From positions 1-54,108 of the IMG/VR virus record IMGVR_UViG_3300010883_000038: a stretch of DNA of 54,108 nucleotides; one strand, given 5' to 3'. The position numbers and the translations under genes are program-made. The notes beneath the pieces are model-generated. The model saw only the letters and a list, made by a program, of their open reading frames with translations. It searched no databases and was not told the origin of the DNA. The DNA comes from a virus. Positions 1-7,370 of the stretch are shown here, piece after piece (the stretch's first letter is position 1; the number at the start of each line of letters is the position of its first letter).

Positions 1-408
1 CCCGTTACCGCCGTCTTTCTGAGCGTTTGGATTTGGATGGTGAATTTTAAACCCAGCGTTGTTAACGATACCATAACTTCTAGTGTTTTCGAAATGCCCT
101 GATGTTGTGTTAGCGCCTGCCCCTAATACTCTTACGTATTGTGCTGCAGTAGAATTCGAATCAAACCACGCCTTGATAGCATAAGGCCCGAAAGTTGTGG
201 CATCTATAGTACCAAATTTGTTTATAAAATTTTGTAACGTGCCTGCACCGGCAGCGTCTTGTCGACCCAAATATACTGGTTGGAATGCCGGACCGCGTTG
301 TGCGGTTCCGATAACGGCAAGGGGGACTCCGGATGCTGCAGCTTGTGGGTTACTGATTTCTGTTTCGAAATCGAAGAAGCCCGCGCTTTTAAAAGTTTGT
401 TCAGCCAT
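1..408 (-). CDS. 18: Contractile tail sheath protein, N-terminal part (3' end outside window)
   Basis: The 136 visible residues are the N-terminus of a T4 gp18-type tail sheath subunit, which polymerises around the tail tube and contracts during DNA injection. No ORF of this frame closes inside the window, so the gene runs off the left edge. The start is the ATG at 408-406, preceded by a good ribosome site (GGAG). Typical sheath N-terminal features are visible: an early phenylalanine-rich segment, then VIGTAQRGPAFQPVYLG, a phenylalanine/glycine segment (FINKFGTID) and AQYVRVLGAGAN. This pattern (GTA..GPAF.PV, then F...FG, then YVRVLG) is what sheath proteins share at their N-terminus. The gene follows neck and tail-terminator genes, as in T4. 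A putative promoter element lies 23 bases upstream. The assignment is strong, though the C-terminal domain cannot be inspected. Confidence 0.88.
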   Translation of the reverse strand, partial: MAEQTFKSAGFFDFETEISNPQAAASGVPLAVIGTAQRGPAFQPVYLGRQDAAGAGTLQNFINKFGTIDATTFGPYAIKAWFDSNSTAAQYVRVLGAGANTTSGHFENTRSYGIVNNAGFKIHHPNPNAQKDGGNG

Positions 409-431
409 GAAAATATCTCCTGTTATTCTAT

Positions 432-440
432 TCTAAATAT
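432..440 (-). promoter_or_regulatory. Putative late-promoter element upstream of sheath gene
   Basis: On the minus strand this reads ATATTTAGA, one base away from the ATATTTATR element seen before the neck (3461) and scaffold (9058) genes. The distance to the start codon is 23 bases, almost the same as in those two cases. Function is inferred from position and recurrence only. Confidence 0.35.
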
Positions 441-450
441 GTTTGCCAAG

Positions 451-1608
451 TTATAAAACCTTGACTTCTCTTAATACTGTTTCACCCTTTCGGTGATTTG
501 AGTCTTTAATAATGTATTCAACACGTTCTAATTTGCCTGATTCTGGATTAACTCGCTCTAAATAATAACGATTTGATATTGTTTTATTTGTTTTCCCTAT
601 AGTAACATCAGTTGTAGATGTCTTTGTTTCCAATCCTAATCTAGATCCTGGTAGAGGATCAAATTCATTATCCCATGATGTCTCTATATAATTATTCGGA
701 TCATTCGAAGATTCCTGAGAAAAATCTTTTATTTTTGGTGGTGGACCTAATATTGTTTCGAAAGTCACTCTAGGCGATGATATATACCGTTTAATTGTTG
801 GTAACAAACCAGGAGATTTAGAATTAATCACATACCCGTTAACGTTTAACTCTATTGTTGATTTAATTAATCTCTCTGCGTCGTTCATTCCGTCTGAATT
901 TGTCTCTGAATCAAAATCAGCATTTAAATTTGCCGTAAAGTTGTATCCTTTATCCGATTTTAAAAGAAATGACCTAGACATTGTTGGATAAACGCTTAAT
1001 AAACTTTCGAAAACATCGTTCATCTGAACTTGTGTTGAAGTCCAAAAAGTTACATTATATGATGCGTTAAAAAATCTAGGTGTTGGTATAGTATAAGTCT
1101 CATATATATTTTTTTTAGATGAATACATACTAGTATTTGTCAATCCAGCTGAGAACATTCGTGTTGAATCATTACCGCCGACGGTGTTCTGTTTTATTGT
1201 ATTATCTTGATTCGATAAATTGTTTTCATTTATCTCTTCTTTAAATGCTAAATTTTCGCTATATATTTTTTTCTTAATTACTATCTCTTCCCCGGTTGGA
1301 GAAATACCATACCCTTCTGGATCTTGTGTTAATCCTGTCCGCATAATTGATATCAATGGAAGTATTAATGCGCCCGAATTATCGCGGAGTGGCCGGCGGT
1401 TCTTTAATATTACAGCCCTTTCTCCAGATGCGAATATTGCAGGATATTTTTTCTGCTTACCGTTCTCTTCAAAATAAAATGGCAATATTTCCGAAAATAA
1501 CTTAAATACAGACCGGTCGACATCTTCAACCCCGCATGAAGGAAGCTCTTTGAAATCCTCTATGTTAAATAATGCTGCGTTGATTATATTCTCGTTTTTA
1601 AATATCAT
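451..1608 (-). CDS. 15: Tail terminator / sheath-stabiliser protein, gp15-like
   Basis: A 385-aa protein resembling T4 gp15, the ring protein that caps the finished tail and provides the interface to the neck. The similar part is the middle: a stretch PTPRFFNASYNVTFWTS followed by an F-E-S-L-L-S-V-Y-P segment, then NLNADFDSETN and ERLIKSTIELNVNGYVI. This matches the gp15 order 'P.P....Y.L.I.T...D....VE.ILPYF..., ..R.I..S...NGW..P'. At 385 aa it is longer than T4 gp15 (about 270 aa), with an N-terminal extension and a C-terminal tail rich in charged residues. Its ATG overlaps the stop of the gp14-like gene by four bases (ATGA), implying coupled translation. Position between gp14 and the sheath gene agrees with T4 order. 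The call combines recalled family similarity and synteny. Confidence 0.68.
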   Translation of the reverse strand: MIFKNENIINAALFNIEDFKELPSCGVEDVDRSVFKLFSEILPFYFEENGKQKKYPAIFASGERAVILKNRRPLRDNSGALILPLISIMRTGLTQDPEGYGISPTGEEIVIKKKIYSENLAFKEEINENNLSNQDNTIKQNTVGGNDSTRMFSAGLTNTSMYSSKKNIYETYTIPTPRFFNASYNVTFWTSTQVQMNDVFESLLSVYPTMSRSFLLKSDKGYNFTANLNADFDSETNSDGMNDAERLIKSTIELNVNGYVINSKSPGLLPTIKRYISSPRVTFETILGPPPKIKDFSQESSNDPNNYIETSWDNEFDPLPGSRLGLETKTSTTDVTIGKTNKTISNRYYLERVNPESGKLERVEYIIKDSNHRKGETVLREVKVL

Positions 1609-2249
1609 GAATCATCTCCGTAAAAAGACGATTTAGAGTTGGTAGTAGGCTGTACTGTCTCCCCAGAAGAAAGCGGTGAAGATAACACCTCGTCACTAAC
1701 TAAAGCTCTTTTATCACCGGTGTCGGCGTTTCCACGCTGTTGTGTGAACGTTTCTTGAACTGCGTTCTCATCTAGATACTTCTCTTCGGTTGGACCGAAT
1801 GCCGGCTTGTCTATAATTCCTTTTCTTACCTGCTTTGCAGAGATGTTATATCCAGTAATATGCTCTACTTGCCCGAACATTATTTTGTCTTTTGCAACGT
1901 TGTGCATTTCGTAAAACGTGTCTCCGAACTGAAAATAATCCCCCTCTTCAACCATTATATTTCGATCTACTAAATCGCGATAATGCAAATACAACTCTGC
2001 CGATCTTATCTTATCTTGACCGAAACGATCCTGCTTTAATTCCGTGGCTCCCCAATTAATTCTACAATCGATCTCAACAGGAGGGTCAAAAACCTTCTCG
2101 GTTGCCTCGCTATATATATCGTGGATTTTAGATAAATCGACTCTAGGCTTATAATAGTATATAACCTGGCCAATAACGTCTTTTGTTATTTCCTTTGTTA
2201 TATCCGATATAAAATCGATCTCTCTTGGTGTTATAAATAATCTTGCCAT
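1605..2249 (-). CDS. 14: Neck / head-closure protein, gp14-like
   Basis: A 214-aa protein placed exactly where T4 gp14, a neck protein joining the head to the tail, would be: after gp13 and before gp15. Visible features are an N-terminal helix-rich segment (FISDITKEITKDVIGQVIYYY), a segment INWGATELKQDRFGQD around residues 62-77, and a beta-rich segment YFQFGDTFYEMHNVA near residues 105-120 of the type common in head-closure and neck proteins. The C-terminal 60 residues are polar and probably disordered. The start follows a purine-rich site (GAGAT). Translation is coupled to the next gene by a four-base overlap. Identification relies on gene order plus general resemblance, so it is less certain than gp13. 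Confidence 0.6.
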   Translation of the reverse strand: MARLFITPREIDFISDITKEITKDVIGQVIYYYKPRVDLSKIHDIYSEATEKVFDPPVEIDCRINWGATELKQDRFGQDKIRSAELYLHYRDLVDRNIMVEEGDYFQFGDTFYEMHNVAKDKIMFGQVEHITGYNISAKQVRKGIIDKPAFGPTEEKYLDENAVQETFTQQRGNADTGDKRALVSDEVLSSPLSSGETVQPTTNSKSSFYGDDS

Positions 2250-2261
2250 CTCTTAATCTCC

Positions 2262-3437
2262 TTATCCGATCATGATTGCTTTACCAAACGGAATGGGAAT
2301 TAACTTTAATATTCTTGTCATGTTTTCAGCTTCAGATGCTTGCCCTTCTAACAACTTATCGTATGTCAAACCATCTAGCATCTCTCTAAGATCTGATTTT
2401 AACTTATCTTTTTCAGTCGCACCCTGACTTAATAAATCTGAGCCGTTCAACTGCAAATCGCCGTTAGGAATTGGAATAGATGAAAATTTTCCACGAACCT
2501 GCCCTAATACTTCTTTTGCTAACGCTAAAGAATATTGTCTGATCCATTGCCGACCCATAGAATTAATGTTTTCATACATTATATTCCCGAACGGCACGTT
2601 TTGTGGTCCTGATATTCCGTCGATTGTTGCGTCATCATATGCTGGACTATATCCATCCATAGTGTATCCAACCCTTAGCCACAAATTCTGCCCTGCGTTG
2701 GCGGAAGTAGGCCGAGGGAATATTCTCAACTTTGTACCAACTAACTCATATGTATAATTAGACCGCCGGACTCTATTTGATATATCCATTTGCTGTTGCC
2801 TTAGTATATCTTCAAATACTGGCAATACGTAAAAAACTGTCTCTGGAGTGAAAGATTCGAAACTAAATTCGTTGTTTAAATAATTAATTGCGGCTGTTGT
2901 ATCAAAAAACCGGTAGGCTGCTTGACCTGAAAAGTGATATACGTCAAATATCCTTAGCTTACTTGCGGTACCAGAAGGCTGTTCAGAATATATAGTCTCT
3001 CCAGAATCTGGGTTTATTAAATCTGTATATATATCATAATCTTGTTGTGATCCGGTTAAAACGATCGATCCCGATAGTATGTTATGAGATCCACCTATCC
3101 CAGCATGTGATGCGTATGGCTCTGCTTTCCGCATGAGGAATTCATGTGTCTCTCTTGGGAATCTTGCTTCCGAACCGCTTAGTGATCCAGTAGGAGAACC
3201 CATGATATTAGCCAATTGAGATTTTGTCATATATTCGTTAATATATTTTCCATACTCTAATGTAGATTCTTCGAAACACATCCATACCTGTTTTGAAGTT
3301 AACTCTACACTCAGAATATCATCTCCTAACTTTCTCTTGACAAATGTTACCATAGCATCCGCATCTCCTTGAAATGCAGAATCAGAATCAAAAACACCAA
3401 ATGGTGTTGGATTAAGAGTACTAGTAAATATCGCCAT
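2262..3437 (-). CDS. 13: Neck protein, gp13-like
   Basis: A 391-aa homologue of T4 gp13, a neck component that closes the portal vertex after packaging. The N-terminal region KRKLGDDILSVELTSKQVW and then ESTLEYGKYINEY matches the T4 pattern 'RLG.PI.NVELT..QI...I..ALE.YGEY'. The C-terminus also matches: an R-Q-W-I-R-Q-Y-S-LALAKE-(V)LGQVRGK segment, a P-N-G-D-L-Q-L-NG segment, KDKLKSDLREML, and a final P-I-P-F-G-K-A-I-M-I-G close to the gp13 ending. The central region is longer than in T4 (309 aa). It is the first gene after a terminator (3577-3600) and a putative promoter, so it probably heads a neck-tail transcript. The start has a clear CGGAG ribosome site. Confidence 0.8.
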   Translation of the reverse strand: MAIFTSTLNPTPFGVFDSDSAFQGDADAMVTFVKRKLGDDILSVELTSKQVWMCFEESTLEYGKYINEYMTKSQLANIMGSPTGSLSGSEARFPRETHEFLMRKAEPYASHAGIGGSHNILSGSIVLTGSQQDYDIYTDLINPDSGETIYSEQPSGTASKLRIFDVYHFSGQAAYRFFDTTAAINYLNNEFSFESFTPETVFYVLPVFEDILRQQQMDISNRVRRSNYTYELVGTKLRIFPRPTSANAGQNLWLRVGYTMDGYSPAYDDATIDGISGPQNVPFGNIMYENINSMGRQWIRQYSLALAKEVLGQVRGKFSSIPIPNGDLQLNGSDLLSQGATEKDKLKSDLREMLDGLTYDKLLEGQASEAENMTRILKLIPIPFGKAIMIG

Positions 3438-3460
3438 TGAATTCTCCGTTGGTGCTTAGA

Positions 3461-3469
3461 TATAAATAT
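3461..3469 (-). promoter_or_regulatory. Putative late-promoter element upstream of neck operon
   Basis: Minus-strand ATATTTATA, 23 bases before the gp13-like start codon and followed by the CGGAG ribosome site. It lies between a terminator and the next gene, where a promoter is expected. The same element recurs at the scaffold gene with almost identical spacing. Confidence 0.45.
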
Positions 3470-3576
3470 GACGAAGAAACCCAAAATACTTTTTGGTTTT
3501 TTTATATACAGCATATATAGCGTGCTTTTTTTACAGATCTGTGATCAAGATGCTTAAATAAAAAAAATAAAAAAAA

Positions 3577-3600
3577 ATACCGGCCACTCGGACCGATATT
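3577..3600 (-). terminator. Intrinsic terminator after the 130-aa gene
   Basis: On the minus strand a roughly 10-base-pair stem (AATATCGGTC / GGCCGGTATT, two G-U pairs) closes a short loop and is followed by a long run of T interrupted by single A. It lies downstream of the stop codon at 3667 and upstream of the gp13-like gene. Confidence 0.7.
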
Positions 3601-3666
3601 ATGCAAAGCTTACATGCAGATATATATTATGTCATAATTACATTCTATATTCTGATGTAAAAATTG

Positions 3667-4059
3667 TTATTTTTTTGAAATTGTTTCTCTAAAAATCCTA
3701 TCTCTTCGCAACCATTTCCACATTGTATTAACGTTTGCCTCTACAGAAGCTGATAATCCTGCTGATGGTGTTGAAGCGCTTGCGTCGCACTTGGCCTCTA
3801 AAGCTTCATGTGCTTGTGCGGATGCTACACAGTGTGCTGCCAATTCTGCTTGAACTTTTACCAACGTTGCTTCTAAACTAGCAATCTTACTTTCGAGATT
3901 TGCATGGTTATGGGGTGCTGGTGCAATTGCTTTTGGTGCAGCTGCCGGTGGAGCTACTGCTTTTGGTGCAGCTGCTTTTGGCGTAACTGCTTTTGGCGTA
4001 ACTGGCTTTTGAGATGTGCTTTTAGAATTTGATTCTTTTTTAAATGATGATTTAGCCAT
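3667..4059 (-). CDS. Small Ala/Pro-rich coiled-coil protein, unknown
   Basis: I do not recognise this 130-aa protein. Residues 1-20 are rich in Ser and Lys, and residues 18-48 form an Ala/Pro/Lys linker built from repeats of KAVTP, KAAAP or KAVAP. A predicted coiled coil follows (LESKIASLEATLVKVQAEL, about residues 55-73). The C-terminus is compact and ends in MWKWLRRDRIFRE plus a basic tail. A flexible linker, an oligomerising helix and a basic/aromatic end would suit a minor virion or capsid-associated protein, which is inference. It is a single-gene unit: a promoter-like element lies about 38 bases upstream and an intrinsic terminator lies downstream. The start has an excellent ribosome site (GGAGG). 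Confidence 0.72.
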   Translation of the reverse strand: MAKSSFKKESNSKSTSQKPVTPKAVTPKAAAPKAVAPPAAAPKAIAPAPHNHANLESKIASLEATLVKVQAELAAHCVASAQAHEALEAKCDASASTPSAGLSASVEANVNTMWKWLRRDRIFRETISKK

Positions 4060-4096
4060 TAATTAATCCTCCATAATGGTTAGTGTTTTTATCTTA

Positions 4097-4105
4097 TATA
4101 AGTAT
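4097..4105 (-). promoter_or_regulatory. Putative promoter element, ATACTTATA
   Basis: Minus-strand ATACTTATA, preceded by AGGC, lies 37 bases before the start of the 130-aa gene and after the terminator of the preceding gene. A one-base variant of the ATATTTATA element found before neck and scaffold genes. Supported by position and recurrence only. Confidence 0.4.
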
Positions 4106-4240
4106 GCCTATCCTGTTAAATCGATAAACCATAAAAAATACCTAACAGATACTTCTCTTTTATCTTTTTAGAACATTTATGTGATTAAAGGAACGTTTAA
4201 TAAAATTGCTCGTCGATTGTAACTTCGTTTGCAAAAATAT

Positions 4241-4267
4241 AAAAAGGCGCCCACAAGGGACGCCTTT
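4241..4267 (-). terminator. Intrinsic terminator after the 268-aa gene
   Basis: Minus-strand stem AAAGGCG / CGCCTTT, extended by CCC/GGG inside, with a short loop and followed by a T-rich run. It begins about 40 bases after the stop of the 268-aa gene. The stretch between here and the next start (4060-4240) holds no other gene I can support. Confidence 0.8.
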
Positions 4268-4304
4268 AAATGTTGTTTTTTAATCGCTTAATAAGAGTTA
4301 TTGA

Positions 4305-5111
4305 TTAATCATTATTAGCTTCAGTAACAGCGATAGTTCCTGTTGAAGTTCGAAGGCATGCCTTTACAGTCATTGTGTCGGTTGCAGCACTAGAATGAAA
4401 GTAGATAAATGAACCTGCCAACATAGTGCTACCGCCTGAATCGGTTAGAATTAACTGATTGTGAAGATCCGTAAAAGCTCCAACCCTTGTCATCGTAGTA
4501 CCGCCAGCATTAGATACAAATATTTCAGTTGATTGAGCATCAAATTCATTGTTAACGTGCATCTGAAATGATAAAATGCCACCAGCTGTTACTACATTAT
4601 TTGTAAATATAAGTAACGTTTGATGGGTGTCAGCAGTAAGATCTGGTATTGAGAGTGCTACATCATCATAGTTACCAGTTAATCTGACTACTTTCATATC
4701 AGCTGTTGGCATAGCGCCTGCTTCTACTGGAAAGTCAGCGCCCAAAATACCGGTACCGTCAAGTAAAACGCCAGCTTGTGCTACTGTAACTACGCCAGTT
4801 TGTAGTGCTAAGCCTTGTAGCGCATAAGATAATCTTAGAGCCATATTAGCGCTAGTCAAAACATTCTCTGTTGATACTTCTGCAGTTTGGCCTTCTAATA
4901 TGCCGCCGAAGTTTGTATTCCATGTAGGGTTTAAACCTGAAATGTGCATATCATTAACTAATCCAGCTAAAGCGTCAGACGATTTGACACCAGTTGTAAT
5001 ACCACCCGATACTGTTGTTACGCCGGCTAATTCTACAGCATTTGAAAATGCTACTCCTGTTCCTGTTTTTTGAACCAGACCTTTTGCGTCTGTAATTTCT
5101 ACTCTTGGCAT
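4305..5111 (-). CDS. Putative virion protein after the major capsid gene, unknown
   Basis: A 268-aa protein I do not recognise. Composition is rich in Ala, Gly, Thr and Val with few charges. The second half (about residues 140-268) alternates hydrophobic and polar residues as beta-sandwich proteins do, for example LLIFTNNVVTAGGILSFQMH and SFIYFHSSAATDTMTV. No signal peptide or membrane helix is evident. It is an isolated transcription unit directly downstream of the major capsid gene, with its own terminator and a leader of about 150 bases carrying two promoter-like elements. That arrangement would suit a highly expressed virion component such as a head-decoration or outer capsid protein, but nothing in the sequence proves it. 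The start has GGAG at proper spacing. Confidence 0.75.
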   Translation of the reverse strand: MPRVEITDAKGLVQKTGTGVAFSNAVELAGVTTVSGGITTGVKSSDALAGLVNDMHISGLNPTWNTNFGGILEGQTAEVSTENVLTSANMALRLSYALQGLALQTGVVTVAQAGVLLDGTGILGADFPVEAGAMPTADMKVVRLTGNYDDVALSIPDLTADTHQTLLIFTNNVVTAGGILSFQMHVNNEFDAQSTEIFVSNAGGTTMTRVGAFTDLHNQLILTDSGGSTMLAGSFIYFHSSAATDTMTVKACLRTSTGTIAVTEANND

Positions 5112-5282
5112 AATTTTTCTCCTTTAAAGAATTTAAGATTGTCCACATGATTCCCTAGCTAGCGCGTGGTGTTCGCCTTATGTCCATGCTAGAGGCTTAT
5201 TCATAAGTATGTTTAAGCAAAGGTACTATACCCCTAGTTAAACAAATTTATAATTTAAACGTGATATATAAATATTAAAAAC
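5112..5282 (-). promoter_or_regulatory. Long leader with two promoter-like elements before the 268-aa gene
   Basis: This gap follows the capsid-gene terminator and contains no gene. On the minus strand ATATTTATATA occurs at 5267-5275 immediately after the terminator, and ATACTTATG occurs at 5202-5210. The remaining 90 bases before the start codon are unusually GC-rich for an intergenic region here and may fold. Two spaced elements suggest strong or dual initiation; this is inference. Confidence 0.4.
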
Positions 5283-5285
5283 AAA

Positions 5286-5311
5286 AAAGGGTTGGCATAA
5301 GCCAACCCTTT
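5286..5311 (-). terminator. Strong intrinsic terminator after the major capsid gene
   Basis: A perfect 11-base inverted repeat (AAAGGGTTGGC / GCCAACCCTTT) with a four-base loop is followed on the minus strand by TTTTTTGT. It lies about 50 bases after the capsid stop codon. Confidence 0.9.
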
Positions 5312-5362
5312 CAATATTGTTTTGTCTAACTCAAGGTTAAACAGCTTAGATATGAATGTAAC

Positions 5363-7327
5363 CTAAATTATATTCATATCGAGGCAGGTGACGGTACCGT
5401 AAAAGTCAGAACGAACCATCTTCTTTCCGTAACGAGTCATTACGCCCTTGCGAGGAGTAAAGTCTTCAGGAGCGAAGATTGTAGGTGTAACAATCAAAGG
5501 TACATATGGTGCATATACATAACCAGTTTCTAGATAAGAACCGCCCTTGTATCCAAGAAGAATCTTGTTACGTGGGAAGTAAGGATCTTTATAAACTGTG
5601 AAACGGTTACTAAGCTGTCCAACTTTTTCAGCGCCAATACTCATTCCAGAACCAACCTGTCCGTCGCCATCAAGGCTAAAGTTAGGCTTGTACAAGATAG
5701 AAGACTCAAGAATCGTTGCAACATCCGGTCCTACGACTACGAAGTTTGCAGATCCACGAAGGGTCTTACGATGAATTGTATTAGCAGCGTCGATAATAGT
5801 CTCAATAAGAGTCTCGTACCATTCGCGAACTGTACCAGTAAATGTTGGTCCACCATGAAGAGTTGAAGCTCTTGTTGCCGCAGCGCCAGTTTCCTTGTTA
5901 ACAAACTTACCAGGTGCACGACTCCAATAGAAGTTTGCGCCGTTAGCTTGTGTCAATAGGTCGTTCAAGATCTCGCGATCAAGTTCGAGAGCGATTTGCT
6001 CAGAAAGAATCTGAGTAAGCTCAACTTCAGCGTCAAGTGAGTGATATGCATTAAGATCTTGAGCAAGCTCTGGAGACCAACGTGCACGCAACTTACGAGT
6101 TACAGCAGTTACACTAAGTGATTCGATCTTAATATCGATTTCAGGAATAACTGGAGTCGGTGAAGAACCCAAGTTAGACTCAAAAGCAGGGATAGTAAGA
6201 CTATCACCGTTATCACCAACATTTAGATCTGGTCCAAGAACGAATGCCAATTGCAAATCATCATTAGTATCTCCAGCGATGTAACCAAGATCTCCAGTAG
6301 AACCTTTAGTCGCTGAGCCTGTACCGAAGCAAGACATTAGGACGTAAGCGTTAGCTGTAGATGTTGTTGCCAACGGACTTGATGTAACAGCCGCAGTAGA
6401 CGCATCAATAGTTACTAGTGAGTTTAGTCTTCGAAGATTAGCAATTCCTTTACCACCTTGATATGCAGCAGGGATAATTTCAGGAGGCTCGCCATCGATA
6501 TGAATAGTAGAACCAGCTGGTGTTGAAACCGCAACGTCTTTAATCATAGTAAGGTCAGCAGCAAAATTACCAGACCCAGTCAAGAATCCAACAGGTACGC
6601 GGAGGAATTGGAAGCATGTGACTTCGCCATTCTCCATTGCTGTTGTAACTTGAGGATCGAATTGCATGAAACGACCAGAAGCACCAGTCAACTGAGTAGC
6701 TGAGGTGATGACTTCACCCAGTTCCCACTTTCCAGCTTGGTTAATAATACCAAATTGAAATTCGCGTGATTCAATACCATCGATTTCGACTGTATCGAAT
6801 CTACGAGAGAAACCAGAACCAGCAAGATCGTATTGACCGCCTGCTGCCAAAGAACCAGACTGAACGCCTTTTCCTGTTGGAGAAGCATATATAGATCCGC
6901 CTGCTTGATAAATAGCGTTTTCGCCAGCTTCATTAGAACCGTCATTATCTGTATCCATCAAACCGTTGTCTGAACCGTATGTGTAATCTAGATAGAAAAG
7001 TAGGCCAGATGGCAAACTCATTGGTTGGATTGAAACAAGATCGTTAGCAACCAATCCACCGAATACGCGACGTACGATTGGAAATGCAATGTTTTGGAAT
7101 CCACGAACGTCGCCAGAAGCAGCGCCTGAAGTTCCAAGTGTGTTTGTTTCACGTAATAGTTGAGCTGCTTGGTTTTCAAGCAATACTGACATGTTTTCAC
7201 GAGATGTGGCCTGGAGACCTCTAAGTAATCCAGTTCGGTTCCACTTTTCTGTGAGTCGTTGATGTTGGACACCCATGTGTCTTGAACGGATACCCTCCGT
7301 CAATTGATTTAATGTAAAATTAGACAT
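5363..7327 (-). CDS. 23: Major capsid protein, gp23-like
   Basis: A 654-aa protein with the features of the T4 gp23 shell protein. Residues 48-60 (VLLENQAAQLLRE) correspond to the conserved N-terminal 'LFENQ' helix. Residues 81-116 (FPIVRRVF, then LVSIQPMSLPSGLLFYLDYTYG) match 'A..MGMVRRA.PNLIAFDI.GVQPM..PTG..FALR..YG'. The C-terminal half has LRARWSPELAQDLNAYHSLD and FVVVGPDVATIL, the latter like the gp23 'VV.S..VA..L' segment. It is about 130 aa longer than T4 gp23, mostly because of an extended region around residues 118-260. Residues 9-12 read L-T-E-G, a possible gp21-type cleavage site at the very N-terminus. Residues 125-132 (DTDNDGSN) look like a calcium-binding loop. It directly follows the scaffold gene and is followed by a strong terminator. 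Confidence 0.93.
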   Translation of the reverse strand: MSNFTLNQLTEGIRSRHMGVQHQRLTEKWNRTGLLRGLQATSRENMSVLLENQAAQLLRETNTLGTSGAASGDVRGFQNIAFPIVRRVFGGLVANDLVSIQPMSLPSGLLFYLDYTYGSDNGLMDTDNDGSNEAGENAIYQAGGSIYASPTGKGVQSGSLAAGGQYDLAGSGFSRRFDTVEIDGIESREFQFGIINQAGKWELGEVITSATQLTGASGRFMQFDPQVTTAMENGEVTCFQFLRVPVGFLTGSGNFAADLTMIKDVAVSTPAGSTIHIDGEPPEIIPAAYQGGKGIANLRRLNSLVTIDASTAAVTSSPLATTSTANAYVLMSCFGTGSATKGSTGDLGYIAGDTNDDLQLAFVLGPDLNVGDNGDSLTIPAFESNLGSSPTPVIPEIDIKIESLSVTAVTRKLRARWSPELAQDLNAYHSLDAEVELTQILSEQIALELDREILNDLLTQANGANFYWSRAPGKFVNKETGAAATRASTLHGGPTFTGTVREWYETLIETIIDAANTIHRKTLRGSANFVVVGPDVATILESSILYKPNFSLDGDGQVGSGMSIGAEKVGQLSNRFTVYKDPYFPRNKILLGYKGGSYLETGYVYAPYVPLIVTPTIFAPEDFTPRKGVMTRYGKKMVRSDFYGTVTCLDMNII

Positions 7328-7370
7328 TTTATTGACTCCTTAAGTCTTATATGTTTTTGTTTGGTTTTAA

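Noticed and set aside
3461-3468. T4-like late promoter TATAAATA on the plus strand
   Set aside because: It points away from every gene present. The string is meaningful only as the reverse complement of a minus-strand element at fixed distance from gp13.
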